A stretch of 37,454 nucleotides of DNA from Syntrophaceae bacterium UBA2280. Lineage in GTDB: Bacteria; Desulfobacterota; Syntrophia; Syntrophales; Smithellaceae. The notes under the pieces were generated by a model. That model made no database searches. It saw nothing but the letters and a program-made list of their open reading frames with translations, and was not told the origin of the DNA. Within the stretch, counting starts at the first letter, position 1. Every line of letters starts with the position of its first letter. Location: assembly GCA_002347685.1 (NCBI GenBank), contig DDWS01000018.1:1-37454 (forward strand), given 5' to 3'. Below, piece after piece: positions 8,576 to 16,359 of this stretch. The position numbers and the translations under genes are program-made.

Positions 8576-9004
8576 TTATCCTTCGGCCCAAAACTCAAGA
8601 ACGATGTTTCCCCAGCCGCCGCAATGAACACCAACATCATAACAGCCGACACGGTTGAGCCGCATATCGTTGGGATTGACTCCCGCATAAATCAGCTCCT
8701 GGGCCGTAAAAATCAGCTGTGACGCAGCGGAAATGGAAAATGCGCAAATCCTTTTGGGGCTGAGTTCCGGTATCAACTGCCCGGAACCATCAAAATAAAT
8801 CCTGTCCCCTTTTTTGTGCCTGCAACCGCATCCGTGTGACTGCACAACTTCGAAAACAAATTTCATCTTCATCAACTCTGGCAGCTTCGATATGATTCCT
8901 TCAGTTTTCGGATTATTTTGAAATAATGCCATTTCCTCATCGTTGTAACCCAAATGGACCTGCATTAATTTCCATGTATGGGCACTGATTTTCTTCTCCA
9001 TCAT
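8576..9004 (-). CDS. Conserved small protein, TIGR04076-like, with conserved cysteines
   Basis: A 142-aa soluble protein. The C-terminal ~85 residues resemble the TIGR04076 type: C-G-C-R-H-K-K-G-D (a Cys/Gly-Asp turn), then R-I-C-A-F, a helix, and an end rich in Cys and Gly (G-C-Y-D-V-G-V-H-C-G-G-W-G). The N-terminal ~45 residues are a helical extension. Cysteine positions suggest a metal or redox site, but no biochemical role is established for the family to my knowledge. Its start follows GGAGGAAG with 8-nt spacing. It is divergent from the GlxA-like regulator with 119 bp between, so that regulator may control it. The family assignment is from pattern memory and is moderate. Confidence 0.6.
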   Translation of the reverse strand: MMEKKISAHTWKLMQVHLGYNDEEMALFQNNPKTEGIISKLPELMKMKFVFEVVQSHGCGCRHKKGDRIYFDGSGQLIPELSPKRICAFSISAASQLIFTAQELIYAGVNPNDMRLNRVGCYDVGVHCGGWGNIVLEFWAEG

Positions 9005-9123
9005 CTCTTCTTCCTCCTCATGTTTTTTTCTTGACTGACATTCTATCGCTTGCGCCGGAGAAACAGAAGTGGCATAATCGACAAAAAAGAGGGGGAATCC
9101 GCCATTTTTTCCGGGAGGCAGAC

Positions 9124-10128
9124 ATGAAGAAAATCACCATTCTCGCATTGAGCCATGCTCAAGCGTCCAGCATTACCGGTCCGATGGATGTTTTTTTGTT
9201 TGCAGGCGTGCTGTGGAATATGGCCTGCGGCAAACAGATTTCTCCATGCTTTGAAGTCACCATTGCCTCCCCGGACGGCAAACCGGTCAAATGCCTCAAT
9301 CGGCTTTATGTTGAACCCCATTGCGGCATACACGATGTAAAAAAAACCGACCTAATTATGATCTGCGCCGCGGCGGACCACATGGAAAGGTGGGTTGAAC
9401 AAAACGGGGACGTTATCAACTGGCTGAAGCAGCAATACCGATCCGGAACACAGATCGCCAGCAGTTGCACGGGGGCATTTATGCTTGCCGCGACCGGACT
9501 TTTGAATGGCAAAACAGCCACGACTCACTGGGGTTATACCGATCTATTCAGGAAAATGTACCCGCTTGTCCATCTCCGGCCTGATGCGATGATCACGGAT
9601 GAAGGGGATCTGTACTGTTCCGGCGGATCAAACTCGTACAATGACCTTTCGCTTTATCTGGTGGCAAAGTTGATCAACCGGGAGATTGCCGTCCAGTGCG
9701 CCAAGGCGATGGTTCAGGATTTCGGTCGCATCACCCAGGCTCCGTACGCGGCGCCGAACCTCCCGAAAAGCCACAACGAGCATGACATTTTAGACGTCCA
9801 GAAGTGGATCGAGGAGCATTATGCTGAAGGAATCACCGTCTCCACCCTTGCCGCAAAATTTGGAATGAGCCAGCGGACATTTGAACGCCGCTTTAAACAG
9901 GCAACGGGCGATTCTCCCCTGGTCTACGTGCAGAAGATACGGATCAATGAGGCAAAGGCTTTGCTGGAAAAACCCCGTTCTACATTTGAAGAAGTCACCT
10001 ATCGCGTGGGATACGAGGACATCAGTTCCTTCCGGAAGATTTTCCAGCGGCATACGGGCCTCCGCCCGAAGGAATACCAGAGGCTCTTCCAGGAACAGGC
10101 GGGAAGAAATGCAATATCCCAGGGGTGA
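9124..10128 (+). CDS. GlxA-like transcriptional regulator (DJ-1/PfpI plus AraC HTH)
   Basis: A 334-aa regulator. An upstream in-frame ATG at 9031 exists, but the ATG at 9124 has a GGGAGG site 7-8 nt before it and starts the domain, so it is preferred. Residues ~1-190 form a DJ-1/PfpI-like sensor domain with the nucleophile-elbow Cys115 in S-S-C-T-G-A and T-T-H-W-G-Y (133-138), the usual GlxA-type ligand domain. Residues ~225-325 carry the AraC double helix-turn-helix: first around S-T-L-A-A-K-F-G-M-S-Q-R-T, second around Y-R-V-G-Y-E-D-I-S-S-F-R-K-I-F, ending in G-L-R-P-K-E-Y. Ligand and targets are unknown; the divergent small-protein gene and the methyltransferase 3 bp downstream are the most likely local partners. 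Confidence 0.9.
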   Translation: MKKITILALSHAQASSITGPMDVFLFAGVLWNMACGKQISPCFEVTIASPDGKPVKCLNRLYVEPHCGIHDVKKTDLIMICAAADHMERWVEQNGDVINWLKQQYRSGTQIASSCTGAFMLAATGLLNGKTATTHWGYTDLFRKMYPLVHLRPDAMITDEGDLYCSGGSNSYNDLSLYLVAKLINREIAVQCAKAMVQDFGRITQAPYAAPNLPKSHNEHDILDVQKWIEEHYAEGITVSTLAAKFGMSQRTFERRFKQATGDSPLVYVQKIRINEAKALLEKPRSTFEEVTYRVGYEDISSFRKIFQRHTGLRPKEYQRLFQEQAGRNAISQG

Positions 10129-10131
10129 AGA

Positions 10132-10677
10132 ATGATGTTTTGGATCGGAATATTGCTTGTCGGTTTTTTCCTGCTGGTCATCATCACGATCGTTGGCTAT
10201 ACGCTAAAAACGGGTATCTCGCCTATGCCAGGTTCGGCTGCGGCCCGCAGAGAAATCCTGCGACAGTTGAAAATCATTCCCGATCACCATCAGAAAAAAA
10301 CGATCGTTGATCTCGGTTCCGGATGGGGACACCTGGTCATCTCCGTGGCCAGGCAGTTTCCACAGCACCGGGTTGTCGGATATGAGCTGTCGCTCTTCCC
10401 TTGGCTGACAAGCATCGCGTTGAAGCATCTGCTGCGGCTCGACAACCTGATTTTGTACCGCAAAGATTTTTTTAACGCAGACCTGTCAGGGGCAGACATC
10501 CTCCTTTGCTATCTCTTCCCGCAGGCCATGAACGCGCTCCATGAGAAGATTCAACAAGAAGACCTGCGCATAGAAATATTGATCAGCAACTGCTTTGCCC
10601 TTCCTTCGCGTCAGGCGGATCAGACCGTCCGGCTGAAAGACGCGTACAACACACCGATTTACCTTTACAGATTTTAG
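10132..10677 (+). CDS. Membrane-anchored class I SAM-dependent methyltransferase
   Basis: A 181-aa protein with one N-terminal transmembrane helix (about residues 4-24) and a short Rossmann methyltransferase core. The SAM motif I is V-D-L-G-S-G-W-G (59-66), followed by an acidic residue ending strand 2 (G-Y-E, Glu85). The motif around residues 117-125 (A-D-I-L-L-C-Y-L-F-P) is close to motif IV of the FAM173-type lysine methyltransferases, which share the single N-terminal helix; that sub-assignment is tentative. The domain is small for a methyltransferase but complete. It starts 3 bp after the regulator's stop, so the two are probably co-transcribed. Confidence 0.75.
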   Translation: MMFWIGILLVGFFLLVIITIVGYTLKTGISPMPGSAAARREILRQLKIIPDHHQKKTIVDLGSGWGHLVISVARQFPQHRVVGYELSLFPWLTSIALKHLLRLDNLILYRKDFFNADLSGADILLCYLFPQAMNALHEKIQQEDLRIEILISNCFALPSRQADQTVRLKDAYNTPIYLYRF

Positions 10678-10803
10678 CCGGCGCGGCGAAGCATCACGGA
10701 TAATGGTTGTGTTCATCCGGACAGAAAATGAAAATCACGCGAAAGCTCCTCCGGTCATTCTCAACGACCTGCTGCTTTTGCCCTGCTCGACGAAATACCC
10801 TAA

Positions 10804-11841
10804 CTAAAACCGGTCCTTCTTCGTCTTCGCCTCATACAAAGCAGTATCCACCTGCCGCAAAATATCATCCAGGTTGTTTTTCCCCTCCGGCGCCATGCCC
10901 AGACCGAAACTGAAGCCAACCGGAAATCCATTTTCCTTTGCCCAGTCCCAAAACTCCCGCTGAAGCTGCTGTAACAGCGATTCCGCACTGCCGGGAGAAG
11001 TGTTTGTGAGAATCATGGCAAACTCATCGCCCCCATATCTCGCTATGATGTCGGACTTCCTCAATCTCGCTTTTGCCATGCCGGAAAAATGCACTAGAAC
11101 CCTGTCACCCATTTCGTGTCCGAACCGATCGTTGACCGCTTTAAAATTATCAAGATCGGCGAATACAAACACAAGGGGGATGGGTGACCGCTCGTTGACG
11201 GACAGCAGATATTCCGCAACCCTCAAAAACGGCCGCCTGTTGGGTATTCCTGTGAGCGGGTCCTGTTCGCCAATTCTGACCGCCTGCCTCTTCATCCTTT
11301 CAAGGCGCAGGACAAGAAGATATGAATAGTACAGGCCGACAGCAATAAGAAGAACATAAAAGTAAAAATTATATGGCGGCCAATCTCCGAGAAGCCTGAA
11401 ATGAATGGCAAGCGCGGCTCCGCCAAGGATAGGCGCCCCGATCATCGATTCAACCGCGACATTGAGCCCATGCTGGATTCCGTTACCGAGCGCGGCAATC
11501 AGCAGCAGTAACAGCATGGGAGGTATGGTAAAGGGATCACAGAGAATCGCCGTGACTGCCCCCATGATGTCTATCCACGAACCCAGGCGAATCATGCCAT
11601 TTTTCGCACCATACCTCTTGTAATACCACCATCCGCAGGAATGAAACACAATATAGGAAATGATAATGAGATTGATCTGCAATGTGCTTAAAATAAGCAG
11701 CGGGATTGGAATATAGTTGAAGTATACCGCAGCCATAATTCCCAGCATGATGCGGATGAACAGCTGCAGGCGCGGCATGTATATTTCGGGAACGAATTCC
11801 TCAAAAGGCAGGGAAATCTGATTGCCATTTTGCTTTTGCAT
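10804..11841 (-). CDS. Membrane diguanylate cyclase (GGDEF)
   Basis: A 345-aa protein. The frame extends seven codons further to 11862, but GGAGG lies 8 nt before the ATG at 11841, so this start is chosen. The N-terminal ~185 residues hold about five or six transmembrane helices of no recognised sensor family. The GGDEF domain follows: D-P-L-T-G-I-P-N-R-R (~194-203), A-D-L-D-N-F-K (~228-234), and the catalytic G-G-D-E-F at 270-274. An inhibitory RxxD site (R-K-S-D, 261-264) sits at the standard five residues before it, so the enzyme should be active and feedback-inhibited by cyclic-di-GMP. It converges with the methyltransferase gene; the 126-bp gap shows no hairpin. Confidence 0.92.
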   Translation of the reverse strand: MQKQNGNQISLPFEEFVPEIYMPRLQLFIRIMLGIMAAVYFNYIPIPLLILSTLQINLIIISYIVFHSCGWWYYKRYGAKNGMIRLGSWIDIMGAVTAILCDPFTIPPMLLLLLIAALGNGIQHGLNVAVESMIGAPILGGAALAIHFRLLGDWPPYNFYFYVLLIAVGLYYSYLLVLRLERMKRQAVRIGEQDPLTGIPNRRPFLRVAEYLLSVNERSPIPLVFVFADLDNFKAVNDRFGHEMGDRVLVHFSGMAKARLRKSDIIARYGGDEFAMILTNTSPGSAESLLQQLQREFWDWAKENGFPVGFSFGLGMAPEGKNNLDDILRQVDTALYEAKTKKDRF

Positions 11842-12022
11842 GGTGGCATCCTCCACATCCATCGACTGGATGAGCGCTGTTCATGCGATAGGTCGCTTTT
11901 TGAGGCCTTGTGTCAAAAACCATTTCATGATGGCCAAATGAAATCCCTCAAGATTCAACATCGTTCAGGCGTTATCATAACCGGATAAAATATGAATACA
12001 GCCCGCTTCCCATAAAATGAGA

Positions 12023-12053
12023 CGGCGATGGAAGAATCATTCCTCCATCGCCG
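12023..12053 (-). terminator. Probable terminator of the SCP2/acyl-CoA ligase operon
   Basis: CGGCGATGGA (12023-12032) and TCCATCGCCG (12044-12053) form a perfect 10-bp stem with an 11-nt loop. It is 108 bp after the stop of the SCP2 protein on the minus strand and is followed in that direction by TCTCATTTTA, a weak T-tract. The rest of the 319-bp gap between 11842 and 12160 shows nothing else I can identify. Confidence 0.6.
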
Positions 12054-12160
12054 CGATATGACGAAACTTAAACAGGAAGGATCGCTTCAGCATCCGATTT
12101 GTTTCAGATGGATATGCCGCATCAAATCGTAAAACGTGTAATTTCTCGAATACAAGCCCG

Positions 12161-12655
12161 TTACACGCCCAGTCGTGATCGAAACGCCTTCATATTCGCC
12201 CGGTACTTCTCCACCTCATCGGCCGTCATTTCGTCGGGCCATTCCAACTCCACCTGAGTCAGGGAATCCACCAGTGCGTTTGAATGGGGTGCAATGCCCA
12301 GAACACCCACCTTGCTGCCGTGATCCAGCTTGATCTTCCCCAGCATGAAATCCGTCACAAACTTTGACTTCTTCGTGAGAATACTCTTCCATTCCGCGGG
12401 AGTTGCCGACAGGATGAAGGTGGCTGCATTCTTTGCATTCGCTGCGCTGATGAACTCAGCCCTTACAAGCCTGCCCGCTTCAAATGCAGCCCCGAAGATA
12501 ATCGCTTTGTCGATCCCCCATGCCGGTTCGGCAAGGACATTGAAATAGACGCTTGAGGTAAGTTTTTTAAGGTCTTTCTCATACTTCGGGTTGGCCCTGT
12601 ATGCCTCTGCAAAGGCCTCGAGCCATTCCGGTGTGCAGTACGGTATTTTTGCCAT
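12161..12655 (-). CDS. SCP2 sterol-carrier domain protein (operon A, last gene)
   Basis: A 164-aa soluble protein with an SCP2-like fold: the central part has a lipid-pocket pattern of alternating hydrophobic residues (Y-F-N-V-L-A-E-P, K-A-I-I-F-G-A-A-F) and the run A-A-T-F-I-L-S-A-T-P-A-E-W-K-S-I-L typical of this superfamily, then F-V-T-D-F-M-L-G-K-I-K-L-D-H-G. SCP2 proteins bind fatty acyl-CoAs, sterols or similar hydrophobic molecules and deliver them to enzymes. Its start is preceded by a G-rich ribosome site. It is the last gene of the seven-gene minus-strand run and lies 44 bp after the acyl-CoA ligase. It is longer than the two ~120-aa SCP2-like proteins at 21.4 and 25.8 kb and only distantly similar to them. 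Confidence 0.78.
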   Translation of the reverse strand: MAKIPYCTPEWLEAFAEAYRANPKYEKDLKKLTSSVYFNVLAEPAWGIDKAIIFGAAFEAGRLVRAEFISAANAKNAATFILSATPAEWKSILTKKSKFVTDFMLGKIKLDHGSKVGVLGIAPHSNALVDSLTQVELEWPDEMTADEVEKYRANMKAFRSRLGV

Positions 12656-12699
12656 GTATCCCCCCCCTTTCGGTTGTTTTGAGCATCAATGGATTGTTA

Positions 12700-14367
12700 T
12701 CACTTCTTGCCAAGAATCTCAACAAACTCATCGCGGAGCTCCTTCTTCCACAGCTTCCCCGTCACGGTGATGGGAAGGTCATCCTTGAAGATTACCATTT
12801 TAGGAACTTCGTAGTAGGCAAGTTTCTCCTTGCAAAGATTCAGGATCTCCTCTTCAGTTACCTTTCCGGAAAACTCCTTCTTTGTCCTTACAATAGCCAC
12901 CACGCGCTCACTGCCTTCGCGTTCGGGGTCCGGAACCCCTATGGTAACCGCCATCTCAACCCCGGGGTGCCGGAAGATCACCTCATCCACCTTGGTGGAA
13001 TAAACCTTCAGCCCGGACACATTAATCATGTCCTTGATCCTGTCGGTAATGTAGAAAAAACCCTCATCGTCCATGTAGCCCAAGTCTCCGGTATGAAACC
13101 ACCCGTCAATGAGCCCCGATGCGTCAGGCCAGTATCCCTTCATCACCTGCGGTCCCCTGATGATGATCTCGCCGATTTCCCCGAAAGGCGCATCCCCTCC
13201 CGTGGCGGGATCCACCACCCTGAAATCCGTATCAGGAACAGGAATACCCAGTCCCCGCTTCTCTTTCGTCATGAACCCGGTAATCTTGGAAAATGCCGAT
13301 GGGTTGAGGGTAGCAATGGGGGCAGTCTCCGTGAGCCCGTAGCCTTCACCGATGGGGTTGCCCATGTCCTTCATGATGGTCTCGCGGACCGATTCAGGCA
13401 GGGGCGCCGAACCGGAAAAGAAAAGACAGTTCACCCGGCCTATTTTGTGTTTCCCTATTCTCATCAGCTGCGTCGGAATGGTGGGAATGAGGAACGGACG
13501 GTGCTCCCTGATGGTGTTCACAATATCCTCAATATCGCGCGGGTCCGGGGCAATGATGACCCGCAGGCTCCAGAAAGCCGCCATGTGAACCAGCGCATGT
13601 CCGTACGAATGGAACAGCGGTATGGTGATATAAACGGATGCTTTGCCGAGAATCCCCCGGGAAAGGGGTTCCATCATCCATGCCAGCCCGTGGATGATGT
13701 TTGCGTACCGGTTGTAGTGGGTAATCATAACGCCTTTTGGCAGCCCGGTAGCGCCACCTGTAAAGGAGAGCTCGCACAGATCATTCATCGGGTCAATCTC
13801 CACTTCCACCGATTTCCCCGTGTTCTCCGAAATGAGTGCTTCGAGCCCCGATACCCCGGCAGGGAGGCTTACGATTTGAAGCCCTTCAGTCCCTAAATCC
13901 GGAACGAGGATGATATTCTCAATGGCGGTTTTAGACTTCAGCGCCAGTACGCGCTGCAGATCAGCTTCACAGCAGATGATCGCCCTGGCACCGGACTGCA
14001 CCAACTCATGAAGGAATCCTTCGTCGGTCCTCGCAGTGCTCGTGGGCACCGTGACCGCTCCCGCCTTAATGATGCCCCAGTCACCAATGACAAATTCCAT
14101 GCAGTTGGGCAGGAAGAGGCATACCCGGTCGCCACGCCGGATGCCCATGCCGGCCAGTGAGAAAGCAAGGGCATCCGCCTGTTTCCGCAGTTCTTTGTAT
14201 GAAAGAACCCTGTCGCCGAGCTGCACGGCCGTCTTTTGGCCTCCGGTTTCCGCGGCCCTGTCCAGAATTTTGGAAAGCGCCTCTTTCGGATAGGGTTCGC
14301 ATGTGGTTTTGAGTTTGTAGGGCCCCAGTTTGTAGCTTTTCAGCCAGGGTTTGTCGGAATAGTTCAT
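12700..14367 (-). CDS. Long-chain-type acyl-CoA ligase (AMP-forming)
   Basis: A 555-aa adenylate-forming enzyme. The ATP-binding P-loop motif is F-T-G-G-A-T-G-L-P-K-G-V (202-213), with Gly and Ala replacing the more usual Ser and Thr. Further motifs are G-Y-G-L-T-E-T-A, W-F-H-T-G-D-L-G-Y, the hinge R-I-K-D-M-I-N-V-S-G, and the C-terminal catalytic lysine region T-V-T-G-K-L-W-K-K. It activates a carboxylic acid to its CoA thioester via an acyl-AMP. The start lies 1 bp after the AOR stop at 14369, with the ribosome site inside the AOR gene, so tight coupling of aldehyde oxidation and acid activation is expected. Chain-length preference is unknown; the SCP2 partner downstream suggests a hydrophobic acid. 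Confidence 0.92.
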   Translation of the reverse strand: MNYSDKPWLKSYKLGPYKLKTTCEPYPKEALSKILDRAAETGGQKTAVQLGDRVLSYKELRKQADALAFSLAGMGIRRGDRVCLFLPNCMEFVIGDWGIIKAGAVTVPTSTARTDEGFLHELVQSGARAIICCEADLQRVLALKSKTAIENIILVPDLGTEGLQIVSLPAGVSGLEALISENTGKSVEVEIDPMNDLCELSFTGGATGLPKGVMITHYNRYANIIHGLAWMMEPLSRGILGKASVYITIPLFHSYGHALVHMAAFWSLRVIIAPDPRDIEDIVNTIREHRPFLIPTIPTQLMRIGKHKIGRVNCLFFSGSAPLPESVRETIMKDMGNPIGEGYGLTETAPIATLNPSAFSKITGFMTKEKRGLGIPVPDTDFRVVDPATGGDAPFGEIGEIIIRGPQVMKGYWPDASGLIDGWFHTGDLGYMDDEGFFYITDRIKDMINVSGLKVYSTKVDEVIFRHPGVEMAVTIGVPDPEREGSERVVAIVRTKKEFSGKVTEEEILNLCKEKLAYYEVPKMVIFKDDLPITVTGKLWKKELRDEFVEILGKK

Positions 14368-14368
14368 A

Positions 14369-16255
14369 TTATTTATCCTTCCATGTTTGAATATCTTCTA
14401 TGAGATCCTCAAGACCGAGCTCGCTTAACTTCGCCGTCGATGGCATCCCGTCATCTAAATTCCAGCTGCGGTAGGTATAATAGGCATCCTTGAGCATCTC
14501 CAGGGTGTTCCTATCGATCACCATCCCCTCTGCAGGACCTTCCGGCAGCGGCGTTGACATGAGCCTTTCCGGAAGTGTGTCATCCTTCCTCCTTATCCCT
14601 TCCCGATTACAGTACACCCTTGCAAGATTGTAGATCCTTTCGCCGCCCTTCCGGAATTCATCAACGGTGAAGTCCCATCCCGTGGCGGACCCGATAAGCT
14701 CCACGAGGTCTTCCGCCTTCAGGAGGGCTCCCATGAACTTGCAGCCCCCGAGGGCGTCGAGTGATGTCAGGGCATCCTCCATATCCATGAGGATCTTGGC
14801 TTCCTCGGGCTTGACGTTAAACGGGTCATCGATCTTGCTCTCCTCAACCAAAAGGATCGGGGCATCAATAAAAGTGGGGGCCTGGATGAAACCTGTGATA
14901 TGGTCGCCACCGCGGTTTGCCGTTACATACCCCAGACCGCAGATCTTGGCTGCGCGGGGGTCATAGGCCGGAAGCTCCAGCCCCTTAACATTCATGGCAA
15001 AAACGGAAGAATCCCGCCCGAGCCTTTCAGCCATGACCTTTGTTCCTTCCGCCAGAAGGTCGCCTACTCCCTCCCTCTTTGCAATCATTTCCACCAGCTC
15101 CACAATGATATCGTTGTCCCCGAACTGGATATCCTTTCCGCCGGTCATCTCCCGTGTAAGGATCCCCTTCTCAAAGCATTCCATGGCAAAAGCGATGGTT
15201 GACCCCGCCGATATGGTGTCGATGCCGTATTCATTGCAAAGGTAGTTGGCCATGGTGACCGCGTTCATGTCCGATATGCCGCAACAGGACCCGAACATGT
15301 TGGTCGTCTCGTATTCCGGCCCCTCGCCGCTTCTCCCGGCCCACTTTCCTTCCTTGATTGCAGTCCCGCGTCCGCACGCGATAGGGCAGGCAAAGCATGC
15401 CGTCTCCTTCACCAGCACCTTTTCGGTCATGGCGGGACCGTTCATCTCTTCAATCTGATCAAAGACGCCCCCCTGCCAGTTCCGGGTGGGATACCCTCCC
15501 CGTGCGTTGACCATGTCCGACACCAGATTGGTCCCGAAAGCCTCGAACCCCACCTTGAGCATGGACTCATTAATATAACCGATCTGCTTTTTCGAAACAT
15601 CTTTGAACATCTGCGGGTCATGGATGTCGACCCTCTCCTTCCCCGCACAGACAACCGCCTTGAGCTTCTTGGAACCCATGACAGCCCCCAGACCGCAACG
15701 CCCCACACAGCGATGCAGGTTGTTCATGATCGCCGCGTATCTGACGAGGTTCTCCCCTCCCTGGCCGATGTATGCCATGCTGAATTTCCTGTCTGATTCT
15801 TTCTGGATGATGGCCTCCGTATCATTGACGCCTTTCCCCCAGAGATGCGCCGCGTCCTTGAGAACGGCTTTCCCGTCAATGATCTCCAGATACACCGGTT
15901 TCGGCGAGACTCCCTCAAATATGATTCCGTCATAACCGCTCCTCTTGAGCGTGGGGCCAAAATTCCCGCCGGAATTCCCATGACCCCATATCCCCGTCTG
16001 TGGCGATGTGGCCACAACGGAGTACCTCGCAGCGCTCGCCGATGCTGTTCCGGTGAGCAGCCCTGTCATGAAGATGAGCTTGTTGTCAGCGCCCAGGGGA
16101 TCCACACCCGCAGGAACCTCATCATAAAGGTATCTTGTGGCAATGCCCACGCCACCGAGATATTTCCGCACTCTATCCTCCGGGATGACTTCTTCCGATA
16201 TGGATCCCGCTGTCAAATTGACCCTTAATATCCTGCCCATAAAACCTTTTGCCAT
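14369..16255 (-). CDS. Aldehyde:ferredoxin oxidoreductase (tungsten type), AOR1
   Basis: A 628-aa AOR-family protein of full length. The N-terminal domain shows the family start M-G-R-I-L-R-V-N-L-T and the tungstopterin-contact regions around residues 60-110 (T-G-x-x-x-x-x-x-A-S-A-A-R and W-G-H-G-N-S-G-G-N-F-G). The [4Fe-4S] ligands are visible as C-F-A-C-P-I-A-C (Cys287, 290, 294) plus a distal Cys505 in G-G-C-K-F-M. Such enzymes oxidise aldehydes to acids with ferredoxin, or run in reverse. The start has a GGAGGTAGG site. It is upstream of the acyl-CoA ligase (1 bp gap) and 104 bp downstream of the GMC oxidoreductase. Its substrate is probably the aldehyde made by the alcohol dehydrogenase or GMC enzyme; this is inference. 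Confidence 0.93.
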   Translation of the reverse strand: MAKGFMGRILRVNLTAGSISEEVIPEDRVRKYLGGVGIATRYLYDEVPAGVDPLGADNKLIFMTGLLTGTASASAARYSVVATSPQTGIWGHGNSGGNFGPTLKRSGYDGIIFEGVSPKPVYLEIIDGKAVLKDAAHLWGKGVNDTEAIIQKESDRKFSMAYIGQGGENLVRYAAIMNNLHRCVGRCGLGAVMGSKKLKAVVCAGKERVDIHDPQMFKDVSKKQIGYINESMLKVGFEAFGTNLVSDMVNARGGYPTRNWQGGVFDQIEEMNGPAMTEKVLVKETACFACPIACGRGTAIKEGKWAGRSGEGPEYETTNMFGSCCGISDMNAVTMANYLCNEYGIDTISAGSTIAFAMECFEKGILTREMTGGKDIQFGDNDIIVELVEMIAKREGVGDLLAEGTKVMAERLGRDSSVFAMNVKGLELPAYDPRAAKICGLGYVTANRGGDHITGFIQAPTFIDAPILLVEESKIDDPFNVKPEEAKILMDMEDALTSLDALGGCKFMGALLKAEDLVELIGSATGWDFTVDEFRKGGERIYNLARVYCNREGIRRKDDTLPERLMSTPLPEGPAEGMVIDRNTLEMLKDAYYTYRSWNLDDGMPSTAKLSELGLEDLIEDIQTWKDK

Positions 16256-16359
16256 ATTCCTACCTCCATCGGGATTTTGCTCTTTATCTTCAGCAATCCT
16301 TACAATGATTACTTCGAATGTGAATCGTTAAAACATTACGCTGCACCCGGAATTCCCGA

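Noticed and set aside
12601..13896. A 431-codon plus-strand open frame
   Set aside because: It is antisense to the acyl-CoA ligase, whose motifs are unambiguous; the composition (rich in His, Pro, Arg) is that of a shadow frame.
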